64,000 nucleotides of DNA from Polytrichum commune (lineage: Eukaryota > Streptophyta > Polytrichopsida > Polytrichales > Polytrichaceae). The position numbers and the translations under genes are program-made. Shown here one piece after another: positions 22,028 to 33,403 of this stretch. Location of the stretch: the NCBI GenBank assembly GCA_950295325.1, contig OX485806.1:4774001-4838000 (forward strand). The letters run 5' to 3'. How positions within the stretch are numbered: position 1 is the first letter of the stretch; each line of letters starts with the position of its first letter. The notes under the pieces were generated by a model that saw only the letters and a list, made by a program, of their open reading frames with translations, made no database searches and was not told the origin of the DNA.

Positions 22028-22560
22028 TTATAGTAATAAAAGTTCCAAATTTAGAAAATATAAATAGAAAATTTGTGGGACCTCTTTTTTTAGTAAAAAT
22101 AATGGACCTATTTCCGTGCAAATTTTGAGGGCTTTCAGGACAGAGACTTGGTTTTAGGGTGCCTTTCAGAGAGACTAGTTCACATGATTTACTTAAACCA
22201 GGGAACTTTTGGCTGTCCATATTATGGTGAGAGCCGGATAATCATAGGCTATGGTCACAACGTAAGAGAAAATTCTAAGTCAAAAAATTCAAGCATTCAA
22301 GCATTGAAGCGAAGTAGCTAAACTCATACCATTCAATAACATCTAAAGCTACTGTTGGAAGGAGAGACCCATAAATATTTAGAAACCTTTATAGATATTT
22401 AAAAACGAATACAATTCACATCATGTAGATAATGATAGGTCTGATATATCGGCGATATTTTCGGAAAACGTGCACTCATACTATAGTATACTCAACGCAA
22501 TAATACTTAGCGACAACTTATAAATAAGGGGGGGCAGCCTAGCTCCTATAGGTATCCACG
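22028..22560. other. Sequence between LINE copy 1 and the SWIM gene
   Basis: AT-rich and non-coding. Just inside the LINE 5' end (21945-22020) short GCTCAC-containing repeats occur on the minus strand. No terminal inverted repeat of the adjacent MULE-like gene could be identified. Confidence 0.4.
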
Positions 22561-25500
22561 CTAAGGTCCCACATGCTTCATGATGCCACTTTCGAGGAGG
22601 TGCTTCACTTCATTGAAACTAAGGCTCGGAGCATGGATGAAAGTGTTTTGGTATTGATCCAAGTTGCAGGTCACACGGAAGATGAAGTACAAGTGCTTGC
22701 AGTTCACCCAAGGGCGCCGCTTCCCAAGTGCTCTTGCTGACATCTCCACGAAATCCGGGCACGTGCACGACGGGAAGGTGCTAATAGTGATACGGTACTC
22801 TTCAACCTTAGCCTTCTTTCGGGACTGGAACAGAATGATGCACCCGATCCCTGGGTGAGGTATCATTGTGACGGAGGTGATTTGTCTGTCGACGTTGAGG
22901 GCTGACTCCCACTTGTTGCGTTGTTGGACGCATGGACCGTTGTTACTGCGTCGGATCTTCTTTCCAAACCTCAGCGTAGGGTATTGATCGGCTTGGGTCG
23001 GGGTAGGGAGTTCGGCCATGGATGAGGCAACATTGGAGGAGTTGCCGAAGAGTCTTCTGGGTGACACATCTTGACGCTGCTGAAGTTGGAATCCCCCTTC
23101 TTCAAGGGCCAGAACCTCCTGGAGAGTGAGGTTTGTCCCAGTGAGGACAGGCCAGACGTCCGGGACATCCGGACGGTGCTGCACCCACTTCCTCCTAGTG
23201 CCTTTGACACATCTCTCAATGTCGTCGTTGCAGAAGAAGAACTGTGTCAAGAATTCCTTGTTCTTCTTGTAGTCGTGCATGTAGCCGGTGTACGTAGGAG
23301 CTGGAGTACTTTTACCATGCCGAACGATCTTCTGGGTGCACTTGGTCTTTGTGCGAGCTTGCATGGCGAAGCAGGCCTTGGCGGAAGTCTTGGGCAGTCT
23401 AGAAATGTGCCACTTGGAGACATCGCAGTGGGTCTCCTGAATGTTATTGACGTGGGTGACCCGTTGTGGAATCGATTTCTCGGGTGATTGTGCTAGGGGC
23501 AGGTCTGATGGTGTGGAGGAATCAGTACGTGCCTTGGTTGACCTAGTGCTCACTCGTGGATGAGAGAAACTGACCTTGTCGGGTCTATGTGAATCTTGAT
23601 CAAAACCAGGGGGCATATCAAGTTTGCGCTTGGTGGTGCCAAAGACCTCCTCTCCTTCGAGTTGCGGTTTGCGGGTGCACCAATGCTCTGCTCCAGGCAT
23701 GTGCTCGAGGGCTGCAACAATTCTCTTGACGTCACCGGATCGTTGTGCAGCACGAAGGCGGAGTTCTTCTTTTCCTGGGCCAGTACCAGAGCGATCACCC
23801 TTCAAGTAGGTGTAGTAGTTCGTACATTGCATGAACGCCCTCACGAAATCATCCACGGTCGCAACATACAGATCAGAGCCACGGTTTCCAGACTGCTGAA
23901 GCCATTTGTTATGGACTGTCTCGGAGAGGTTGCAAGATGGCATCTCTGCCAACTCAGAATCTGTGAAATTCTGAGAGAAGTAAATAAAATTTAGTGAGTA
24001 CGCTTTGCACAAAAACAAACCAAAAGCCTAAACTGGCACCAAAAAGAAAAAGAAAAACCCAAAAAACCCAAAAAAGAACCCAAAAAAAAGTTGACACCAA
24101 AAAGCGAAATAGAAAGTGGGTGGGTACTCACTAGTTGCATGAAACCACCCCATTGACGGTAACGAAAGTGCCAGAATGCAAGCCATGTATCAAGGTCCTT
24201 GATTCCTTCCTCGGATGCAGCTCCAGAGGAAAGCCACCATGCCCGGATGGCAAGATAACGGGACTCGGACTGCTCGGGAGTCTTGGCATCCTTGTACTGC
24301 TTGCATAACAACTTGTGTTGATGTTGGAGGTCGGGCTTGATGTGGGTGGTGGTGTGGCGTTCCATAGACACCGTCCAATGCAATAATCATGTCCTCTCGC
24401 GAGACTCCATAGGAACCTTGGGATCACTACTGCCATAGATAATCCTAACTGCATTCCAATTGGCTTGTGCACTGTCCGCCATGAACCCTTTGAAGTTAAC
24501 TTTAGCAATGCCATGTCTGTGCATAACTTCATTGAGCCCATGCCAAAGAAGGCTCTACGCCGTGACGTCCTCAGACTGCATATCACATATTGCAATAGTC
24601 ATAACCCGGCAGTAGGCCGAGTCATAGACATGGCAAGCCATGGTTGTCCACCCCTTGACACGCTTGACATGGTCAAACATGACCCAAGCATCCTGCAAAT
24701 CACCGTGTGGTTGCATTCTCCTGACAAGGTCAACTCCAGAGCCAGGGCCCACCTCGGACATCTTGAACACATAGACTTTCTCCAACAACTTTCCTTGGCC
24801 TGGGAATTTGTTTTCTTGCGCATAGGGCCAATTGCTATGACCTCTGAGTCCGGTGATGCTGTCAATGATCCCCCCTCGCCCAATGCGCTTGAAGGAAGTG
24901 ACAGTGTTTCGAATACTCGGGGTGCTGAGGTGTTGGTACCTGTCCATGACAAACTTCATGGACTCGAGGTCCATAACTTTATTGGGATCAGATCCCGTGC
25001 GTAGAAGATACTTGGCCAGGAACTCTTTACTTGCAGCCAATGCAATGGCAGAGTTGGTGGCGGTGGGAGTCCTCTCAACCTCTCTACCAATGAGATCATG
25101 AATTTCGACCTTAGACTCTCTACAGACACCTTGCGAAACGGGGTGATGGTGATGACCCATATGGATGCATGCACGGGTCATGTCACCTTTGCCAAGAACA
25201 TAGTACATCTTAGCTTGGCAAGTATCAAGACAGTAGGGTGGTGTCTTACAGACCTTACAAACGAGAGATGACCCAGCTGGGGGATCAGCTCCTGCGGAGA
25301 AGGGTGAGGCGGTACAGCCTTCCCATTCGGTCTCGTTGACGGTAGTGGCCCGATTGGGGCGGTTGAGGTAATCACAACCCTCGTTATTACAACGTAGATG
25401 GCCAACACAACATGAAAACCGGAAGGTCAAGCTGAGATCATTGGTAATGTTAGACGTCTTTGTCCTACACCAAGCATGACCGTCGAAACGCTTGTCCATT

Positions 25501-26240
25501 CCGAACATGAGTCTAGCATGGGAATGGGGAGCATCAGCTCCGAGAGGAGGGAACTCAAAGATGACGTCGCCGTCAAAAACAGAAGGGAGGAAGTCAACCT
25601 TCTCAAGCCTAACAGATTCATAATCAATACTCTTGAGGATGTTCTTGGACCCTGGTCGGGTTGCAAGCAACTTCAAGTGGTGGACAACACTGGGACGATC
25701 TATAGACACACCTGGGTGAACTGGGGGTCTGGAAGTAGATGGTTGACTTACGGTAGGCGAGTGTGGAATCCTGGGAGGATTGATGAAGGGCTGATCCTGC
25801 GATGGAGGTGGGGTAAGTGAGGCAAAGTCAGAGGCAGGTGGCACATCATCATCAGAGTCATCGCTGAGATAGGTAACCTCTTGGATGCCGGGCTCCTTCT
25901 TGACCGTCGCCAGAAGAGGAGCCTGCGTGGTGGAGGTGAGGGACACGCCTGGTGTTAGCAACACAGTAGTGGTGGCCATCTCAGACTCGGTGACGCCTAT
26001 GGCCTTGTACTTTGCAGGGAGCAAGAACCAAACTCTACCATCGTCAATGCGAAAGGACATCTGAAGGACAGTGTGACTCAAGTCACCGTTGTCATTAAAG
26101 ACCTCTTCCTCGACATGAATTGAGTCTGGGTGGAATCTAAATCTCAAACTAAGGAATGACTCTGTGACTTTGGCTAGACCATCATCTCCTAGAGGGATCA
26201 TAAGGGGGATGGAATGGTGCAGTGCTCTGATGGTGGCCAT
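22561..26240 (-). pseudogene. MULE-like transposase with SWIM zinc finger, two in-frame stops
   Basis: Start ATG at 26240 (MATIRALHHSIP). Exon 1 is 26240-24132; the intron 24131-23971 has GTGAGT...CTCAG borders; exon 2 is 23970-22561. The N-terminal half is Ser/Pro-rich and acidic. A Cys/His-rich zinc region follows (CCVGHLRCNNEGCDYLNR, CKVCKTPPYCLDTC, then HMGHHHHP). A transposase-like part has TIAICDMQSEDV, FKGFMADSAQANW and AFWHFRYRQWGG. The C-terminus has a SWIM finger: CTCPDF, then NCKHLYFIF about 26 residues later. MULE/FAR1-type transposases combine a DDE core with a SWIM finger, so this is the likely class. A TAG at 24555-24557 (where a Gln codon would fit) and a TGA near 24390 break exon 1. 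No TIRs were found, so a domesticated origin cannot be excluded. Confidence 0.6.
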
Positions 26241-26307
26241 TGTAGAAGGAATGTAAATGCGAGTCGGCCAAACGGGCAATGGACTTAAGCTGAGCAGAAA
26301 GTGGGTT

Positions 26308-26320
26308 GTGTATATAGTGA
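26308..26320 (-). promoter_or_regulatory. TATA box of the SWIM/MULE-like gene
   Basis: CACTATATACACA on the minus strand, ~70 bases before the ATG at 26240. Confidence 0.5.
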
Positions 26321-26645
26321 TGTGATGAGCAGGCCATGGCAAGAGGGAATATGTGAAAGACGGTGGAGACTTGGATTAGTAGTGGAATAATAAGCCGACT
26401 CATGATAGCAACATGATTAAGAACTGAAAATGCACTGCAGCAATTACTTAAGTTAGTCATGATCATATGCCAATCCAATGTAGATATATTAAGAAAAAAC
26501 ATGAGGTTGAATGCCGAGTGCCGTAATTATAAATACACCAGAGACCACGTGAACCATTTAGTGGATGTAAGGGACATTATAATATATATAGGCAAATATA
26601 TAGGGCATGTAGGATAACATTGTACTACAATAAAGCTATATCAAA

Positions 26646-26851
26646 CTAATCCCACCCCAAGCCTAGCCTTAACCCTCCCTGGCCTCACTAATTGAACCTG
26701 AAAAGAGCGTATCGTGGCCGAGACTAGGAATTCCAGACATCAAAATCAAAATCTATCACTTACTAATCCCACCCAAGCCTAGCCTAAACCCTCTCTGGCC
26801 TCACTGATTGAACCTGAAAAGAGCGTATCGGGGCCGAGACTAGGAATTCCA
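26646..26851. repeat. Two direct repeats of ~90 bp
   Basis: Copies at 26646-26735 and 26763-26851 share CTAATCCCACC, AAGCCTAGCC, TGGCCTCACT, TTGAACCTGAAAAGAGCGTA and GGCCGAGACTAGGAATTCCA. The second contains GTATCGGGGCCGAGAC, whose exact inverse lies in the hairpin at 29003-29032. Confidence 0.7.
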
Positions 26852-26903
26852 TGATAGTAGCTATGCAATAATAAATTCTAAACACTAGAATGCTACATTC
26901 TGA

Positions 26904-27350
26904 TTAGCGACGAAGACGCTTATGGGGACCTTTGCCATTTTTGTCACCGTCATGTTTATGACAATGGTCAATCCCTAAACTATGAACTGCAGTGCATCCT
27001 TCGCAACCCAGTCCTTGACCTTTGGGACGTGGGGCACTCCTTAATAGAGATCTAGAGTAAGTGCCCGGTTTAATAATCCCTACTCTAGAATAGGCATGAG
27101 TCTGTAAAGTAGACTTGTCCTCTATCAGCATTGCAACATCCTCTTGCGAAGGTGGAGTCCGTGCATGTGGACTCTGAACCATGACCGCCGGAGTAACTGA
27201 GCAGTCATGTGGGACGATCGCCGGAGTCAACTGAGCAATCTTCATGTTGTTGACGTCTGCAGAACCATCGATGGACAACGTGGCGTGAATTTGAGATGAA
27301 CTAGGGGCACCTAAAGGAGCAAGGCTTGGGAGACTTGAGTCAGTACCCAT
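26904..27350 (-). CDS. Small hypothetical protein, 148 residues
   Basis: The ATG at 27350 is chosen because TATATAA on the minus strand (27402-27413) lies ~55 bases upstream, which would place the transcript start inside a longer frame that opens at 27416. The protein is Ser/Pro-rich in its first half. The C-terminus has CEGCTAVHSLGIDHCHKHDG, a possible Cys/His zinc site, then a basic tail (KGPHKRLRR). No family is recognised. It is divergent in position from the SWIM gene but on the same strand, ~1 kb upstream; a shared element is possible. Confidence 0.4.
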   Translation of the reverse strand: MGTDSSLPSLAPLGAPSSSQIHATLSIDGSADVNNMKIAQLTPAIVPHDCSVTPAVMVQSPHARTPPSQEDVAMLIEDKSTLQTHAYSRVGIIKPGTYSRSLLRSAPRPKGQGLGCEGCTAVHSLGIDHCHKHDGDKNGKGPHKRLRR

Positions 27351-27789
27351 TGGAGAAGAATATGATGAGATGACATGAAGGAATGGGTACAAGTAATCGG
27401 GTATTATATACACCAAGGGTAGACACCAATACCCGAATATTTGACAACTTGTTAGATCAATACATAGTCAATATTTATTTATGGAAATGTTGGACAACTT
27501 GTTTCATGTAGGAATAGAATGTAAGACAACAATAGTCAATCCTTTAGCACCACCAAAAATCTGACATGGCAAGATTGGAATATGTAAAAGAGGTTTTAGC
27601 GGCGCCTTTTGTAGTGTATTAATGCAGTGTGGATTAACCGAGGGATTATTTAAGAAGCCTCAGATTAATTATCTAAAACCAATGTGAACATAATTATCCA
27701 AAATGTGAACATAATGATGGCGCAAAGATGTAAATTATGACAGACATGACAATGATATATAGGAACTGTTTGCTTCGGTATTGTTAGAG

Positions 27790-28508
27790 ATGAACACTAG
27801 GTCGAGAGCGAGAGCAGATCGAGAAGTTAGAAGGAATATTGAAAAACAGAGGCGTATTGAGAGAAGGCAAAGGTTCGAATCACGAGAGAGCATAGGGACG
27901 CCGTACAACTTGCGGACAACAATGGGTAGACGAGGGCTTAATTCTGCTAGGGGCACAGGTAGAGGTTCCAAAGGAGAAAAAATGTTTGATGTCTCAGCGG
28001 TAGCTCCCATCGTTTTATTTCTTGTATCGGAGGAAGAGAACCAAGTTGACAAAGGGGGCAGTGAGGTGTTGATTATCTGCAAGCCTAATGCCATTTTTTT
28101 TATGTGTATTCACGGTAATTAGAATAGTTGACAAACATTAACTTCCATCGGCTCCTTTATATCGTATTTTATCTTTGGTGTGGGATTGTGAATTGGGTTT
28201 GGGTTGGGCATTTGGAACAGCGACTTACGCAGACAGAGCTTCAACCTGGGGCAGCCTCAAGTGCCTCCACATCATATGAGAGTGAGGAACAGGTTTGTAA
28301 AGATTGGACTCAATTGGTGACTTGTAGGGCCATTGGTGTAGGGTTAGGTTTCTTTGCAAAGCTAACGTTGTCCGAGGCCAACTTCATAGCTAATGAGCAA
28401 AGGATATATACACTTGACAGAGCCTAGGAGAATTTGATCGCGGCGCTGATGTGGGTGATCTTCGAGAAGCCAACATGGACAATGAAGAGCAACACTTTGG
28501 GGAAGAGG
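27790..28508 (+). CDS. Possible spliced small gene, incomplete
   Basis: A frame from ATG 27790 (MNTRSRARADREVRR) is Arg/Glu-rich for ~60 residues, then MFDVSAVAPIVLFLV. Probable later exons are about 28231-28290 (ELQPGAASSASTSYESEEQ, followed by GTTTGT) and about 28425-28508 (NMDNEEQHFGEE, followed by GTAGGT). The joins were not confirmed. The MNTRSR start also occurs in retrotransposon Gag proteins, so it could be a Gag remnant. No domain was recognised. Confidence 0.3.
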
Positions 28509-28579
28509 TAGGTTGTCCCACCCATAAATAATTGAATGTAAATTTTTCGTGTGAATTGAAATATTATGGAACCTATACT

Positions 28580-29232
28580 CGGAACCTATATTCTGGAACC
28601 TATACTCGGCGAACGTGAGGGTGAAGGGGAGGGTTGAGGGTGAGGAGGTGAGGAGGAGGGTTGAGGGTTGAGCTTGAGGGTGCGGGAGAACGGCTTTAGG
28701 GATGGCGGACTATGAGGTTGACTTGGGGTTGAGGGAATCTGGCTCGGGGGTTAGGACTTGATATGTGACTCAATTTGATGTGAGGCTCAATGTGGGAGAG
28801 GGGTCTAATATGTTAGTGAGTTTGATATCACTATGAGGTTCACTTGGGGTTGAGGGAATCTGGTTCGGGTGTTAGGACTTGATATGTGACTGAATTTGAT
28901 TTGATTCACATTGTGGGTGAGGGAAGAGGGGATTTTGGTAGGGGGTAGAAGTGTCAGATTTTGATATTTCTAAAAATCTGAAATTGAAATGTGGGAGTCA
29001 TAAAAGGTGTCTCGGCCCCGATACACCTTTTTGGGGGTCTAATATGTTAGTGAGTTTGATATTACTATGAGGTTGACTTGGGGTTGAGGGAATCTGGTTC
29101 GGGGGTTAGGACTTGATATGTGATTGAATTTGATGTAATGCTAAGCGTGGATGAGGGAGGAGGGGATTCTGGTAGGGGGTAGAAGTGTCAAATTTTGAAT
29201 TTTCTAAAAACCTGAAATTGAGTGTCTAATAT
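28580..29232. repeat. G-rich tract and three tandem repeats
   Basis: 28600-28700 is a G-rich GAGGGTTGAGGGTGAGG-like minisatellite. Three units then start at CTATGAGGTT (28710, 28831, 29065), with lengths ~121, 234 and 168. They share CTTGGGGTTGAGGGAATCTGG, GGTTAGGACTTGATATGTGA and GTCTAATATGTTAGTGAGTTTGATAT. The longer units carry GGTAGGGGGTAGAAGTGTCA. No gene is seen. Confidence 0.75.
29003..29032. other. Hairpin inside the tandem repeat
   Basis: AAAAGGTGT and ACACCTTTT form a 9-bp stem around CTCGGCCCCGAT. Only the middle tandem unit has it. Confidence 0.55.
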
Positions 29233-30147
29233 GTTACGAGTGCTAACCATTCGCATTCCGCCATGCTAATGATTAGCTCCTCCTACCCCGGACCTTATAT
29301 TTCATAGGAGGGAACCAACCCTCCTACTTTGCTTTCGGGACTCACCCCTTAATCGGTAACCCATTCCTAGATGTGGACTTCCATCCATGGGAAGTCCAAT
29401 CCCATGTTGATCATCGCATTGCCGGAGCAACACTACAACAACCCGAACCATACTAGGCAACTATGGCCTCACAATAGGCCAAAGCCCATGGAGGCCTTGC
29501 CGTTCGGCCTCGGGTGGGTGAGGCCACACCACCTCACCCATATAAGCCTCTAGGACTCTACGCGGGGCCCCTACCCCACCGTCAACCAACCTCTTGTCTC
29601 TCCACCAAGAGTTGGGGCCAAGTGGACACTTTCCTTTAGCTGCTGGGCCTAGAACCCCCCAGCAGCTTCAGACCATCATAACTTCCTTGTATGATGTCTG
29701 ATCATAACAACCAACCACTCCATGTTCATCTACGCTTCACGTAGATGCCGATGGACTCCTCACTTGCCCCATTCGGGCAAGTATTGAGGACGTTATGCCT
29801 GTCTGAACTTTGGCAGTCCCGGGAATCACTCCCAGGCACTGCTGCACCAGGGCGCTGTCCGGGACAGCGCCCCACTCAAATGGCCATAACTCCTAGCTCC
29901 CACCTCCGCTTGAGGTGGTCTTGAGCATTCTAGAATCACCACGCCATGAGCTACGCATAGCTCATGGCCTTACCCTCCTGCCTCCTAGTCTCCGTGGGTG
30001 GGAGGCGTTCCCAACGCCCGGGGCCCTCACCCACACTAGGATCACTTGGGCCCTCTCACCAACGGCGCCACAAGTCCCGGGTGTCACTCCGGGGTCCCCT
30101 TTGTGCCCATGGTGTTTCGGGCACTCCTCATGGAGAGGTGCGCGACA
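29233..30147 (-). mobile_element. Family A LTR, 57 bp short at its left end
   Basis: Co-linear with 37507-38423; it ends GCGCGACA at 30147 next to element B sequence. The missing 57 bp, the lack of a primer site and the lack of a left duplication mean it is a truncated solo LTR, or an LTR at a deletion edge. It marks the left end of element B. Confidence 0.75.
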
Positions 30148-30605
30148 GTACTCCTGCAGTGACATCCCCTCCTATTGAGCTACGAGGTGTGGAACGCAGC
30201 GACACCCCATCTAGTGAGTCGTCCATGCCTTCATTATTTGGGACAGTACCAGTCGGTCTATTCAGGTCATCTTGGCTTCCAGTTGGGATATGACCAGTTG
30301 GAACATTACCAGCTAAGAGGTGATGGTCCACAATATTGTTGGTTTGGACATTTCTCTCTGGATTATTTGCATATGATTTGCTACCAGCATGATTCCTTCC
30401 AAGTTCTTTGGTAGTATCATGTTCATCAGCGATCAATATTTGGACGTCCAACTCCTCTTTCGTCATGCCATGTTCCGGTAGTGGCAATTTAGGGATAGTC
30501 ATAGTGGCTACCGGAAGTAATTCCCGGTTCTGATACAAATAATCTGTCCTCTTCTTCGTCCGTCAACCCATTTTGCCAATCATACATGAGTAGGACTTGA
30601 GGCCG
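30148..30605 (-). pseudogene. Element B fragment following the protease
   Basis: The minus frames 30489-30605 and 30128-30538 contain YDWQNGLTDEEED and then a Pro/Asp-rich linker. This is the spacer between protease and RT in Tat-like polyproteins. It is separated from the protease part by element A and broken by a shift. Confidence 0.6.
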
Positions 30606-31577
30606 TGTCGCGCACCTCTCCATGAGGAGTGCCCGAAACACCATGGGCACAAGGGGGACCCCGGAGTGACACCCGGGACTTGTGGCGCCGTTGGTGAGAG
30701 GGCCCAAGTGATCCTAGTGTGCGTGAGGGCCCCGGGCGTTGGGAACGCCTCCCACCCACGAAGACTAGGAGGCACAAGGGTAAAGCCATGAGTTATGCGT
30801 AGCTCATGGCGTGGTGATTCTAGAATGCTCAAGAACACCTCAATCGGAGGTGTGAGCTAGGAGTTATGGCCATTTGAGTGGGGCGCTGTCCCGGGACAGC
30901 GCCCTGGTACAGCAGTGCCTGGGAGTGATTCCCGGGACTGCAAAGGTTCAAACAGGCATAACTTCCCCAATACTTGCCCGAATGGGGCAAGTGAGGAGTC
31001 CATCGGCATCTACGTGAAGCGTAGATGAACATGGAGTGGTTGGTTGTTATGATCAGACATCATACAAGGAAGTTATGATGGTCTGAAGCTGCTGGGGGGT
31101 TCTAGGCCCAGCAGCTAAAGGAAAATGTCCACTTGGCCCCAACTCTTGGTAGAGAGACAAGAGTTTGGTTGACGGTGGGGTAGGGGCCCCGCGTGAAGTC
31201 CTAGAGGCTTATATGGGTGAGGTGGTGTGGCCTCACCCACCCGAGGCCGAACGGCAAGGCCTCCATGGGCTTTGGCCTATTGTGAGGCCATAGTTGCCTA
31301 GTATGGTTCGGGTTGTTGTAGTGTTGCTCCGGCAACGCGATGATCAACATACGATTGGACTTCCATGGATGGAAGTCCACATTGGGGAAATGGGTTACCG
31401 ATTAAGGGGTGAGTCCCGAAAGCAAAGTAGGAGGGTTGGTTCCCTCCTATGAACTATTGGTCCGGGGTAAGAGGAGCTATCCATTAGCATGGCGGAATGC
31501 GAAGGGTTAGCGCTCGTAACCTTTGCTAGAAACGAAAATTGGCAAGATTGTTAAGGGACCTAGCAAGGGTTGCGACA
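30606..31577 (+). mobile_element. 5' LTR of element A
   Basis: It begins TGTCGCGCACC and ends GGTTGCGACA. It contains at least eight hairpins, including a 24-bp perfect palindrome at 30881-30904. TATATGGG at ~31210 is a weak TATA candidate. Confidence 0.85.
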
Positions 31578-31579
31578 CT

Positions 31580-31591
31580 TGGTATCAGAGC
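31580..31591 (+). promoter_or_regulatory. Primer-binding site of element A
   Basis: TGGTATCAGAGC, two bases after the LTR, complementary to the initiator-methionine tRNA 3' end as in many plant LTR elements. Confidence 0.8.
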
Positions 31592-33400
31592 AGGGTTCCA
31601 AGTTTTGAGCTCGCACTTTGAGAGAAACATGGGTATCAAAAATGCGGGTTATGATGGTGAGCCCGGGGTTTCCAAAAGGTTGTGAGGCTCAAATTGGAAC
31701 AAGGATCATGTGCAAGTAGAATTTGACCATACCATTGGTTCTAATGACAATGGTGGGCATGATGGTGGATTTGGTAAGGAAAATGGAGGAGTGCTTTGAA
31801 AAGGGCTCCCGCAAACGTCAAAAAACATTTGGGGCCTGGAATACCGAAAGCACCCAAAACCTTGGAGGGCATAAATGTTGGATTGAAATTCCAATTTGAA
31901 ATGCTTGGAAGGTATTGATGTTGGAATGAATTTGGTGCTAATGAGGCACCCGGGGCCTCTTAAGGCCTATGTGCGCTATTCAAACGCACAAATGAAGGAT
32001 ACACCTAAAACGGACGAGCTTTCTAAGAAATGCATCCTTTTAGGTGGGGTTTTAAAAGCGGGTGGTGGATGCCTTGTTTAAGTCCCTAAGGCTTCTTGAG
32101 GACATGGTGGGGACCATCAAGTTTGCAAGAGCATTGAAGCCGATGGTCCCAAAGAGAAGTTTGGCGGCGCATCACCACAAGTGGCTTTAGCCAAAGTAGG
32201 TCCCAAAGAAATGAGTGCAAATTGTTTGGTCCATTTTACTTAGGCAAAACATGTTGGTGCCGCGGACGGAATGTTGAAAGGTGGCTTTATGCTTCCAAAG
32301 CAAATCATACTTGTGCCGCGGACGGAATGTTGGGAGGTGGGTTTGTCCTACCAAGGCAATTCATGTTCGTGCCGCGGACGGAGTGTGGGAAGGTGGCTTT
32401 GTGCTACCAAGGCAAAACATGTTTGTTTTGCGGACAAACTATTAGAAATTGGTTTTGTGGCACCAAACCAATTTGTCCCGCGGACAAAATGTTTAAAGTT
32501 GGCTTTGCGGACCAAGCCAAGCCAAGTTGCCGAGGACCGAATGTAAGACGATGGCATTGTGGGCAAGGCTAGAAGCCTTAAGCCAAGGCCAAATCTTTTG
32601 TACCTTGAGGCTCAATGAATGGAAGAAATGTCTCATGTGTTGACAAAGAGGCTACCACTCCTTCTTGAGCCCAAAATTCACAAGGAAGTTGGGGCTTGCC
32701 GATTGATAGAGAAAGCAAGCCCACCAAGGTGCGGTTTGGAAAGGATGAACCGCATGAGACAAAGGAGGCCGCGATGCATGTAACCTTTCAATGTGGGACA
32801 TTGGATTTTTGTCAAAATTTCACACCATGTGAAATAGATGAAATGCATGTCATTGTGAAGGCCGCCTACTTTGAAACTCACATGATATATATGAGGTGCA
32901 AGCCGGTGAGCTTGCGGTGCATTATGATGGGTCATAATGGCAAAGAATTGAAGTTCAAATTGACAAGGACTCCTATGGTAGGAGGACCCAAGTTGAATTT
33001 GGTCTTAATGAACCAAATGAAAAATAGAAAACATAATGGTCGTGGTTCAATTGGAACAACTCCAAGGAATGTATGGGGAGGCTAGGAAAGATGGGCCTCC
33101 TCCAAACCACATTGGTGGGATGTTGGTGAGATACAAGGATGTATTCACCAATGTGTTGCCCAAAAACAATTACCGCCAAGAAGTGAAAAATAACTTTGCT
33201 CAACGAGAGATTGAGTTCTTGAGGTATGTGGTGACAAAGGAAGTTGGTGGACGAACATGAAAAATGTCAAGGCAATCCAAGAAGAGAATTGGCCCTTGAC
33301 TCAAGACAAGGGCTTAGGTCATTTGTTGGCCTAGCCAACTACTACCACCACTTCATTCATGGTTTTTCTAAGGTTGCTAGAACCTTAGTCAACATGTTGG
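31592..33400 (+). pseudogene. Element A leader, gag-like region and RT remnant
   Basis: Only short frames. 32696-33085 matches the A2 frame. At about 33100-33240, VRYKDVFTN (an RT N-terminal motif) is followed almost at once by REIEFLRYVVTKE (after the RT palm), so the catalytic centre has been deleted. LRSFVGLANYYHHFIHGFSKVA follows, the usual end of RT. No intact Gag or protease motif was found. Confidence 0.6.
32240..32570 (+). repeat. ~58-bp tandem repeats in the element A leader
   Basis: Five to six units contain GCCGCGGACGGAATGTTG or GCGGACAAA variants followed by GGTGGCTTT...CCAAGGCAA. They are open in two frames and give Cys-rich peptides. The same array is in A2 (3041-3390, inverted). 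Confidence 0.75.
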
Positions 33401-33403
33401 AAA

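Noticed and set aside
28710-29232. CRISPR-like or satellite centromere array
   Set aside because: Only three unequal units, no constant spacer length, and a eukaryotic context.
29233-31577. Pair of ~0.95-kb inverted repeats resembling a foldback or long-TIR DNA transposon (also 37450-41978)
   Set aside because: The repeats are family A LTRs: two have their own 5-bp duplications, and one is followed by a tRNA-Met primer site and has a matching 3' LTR.
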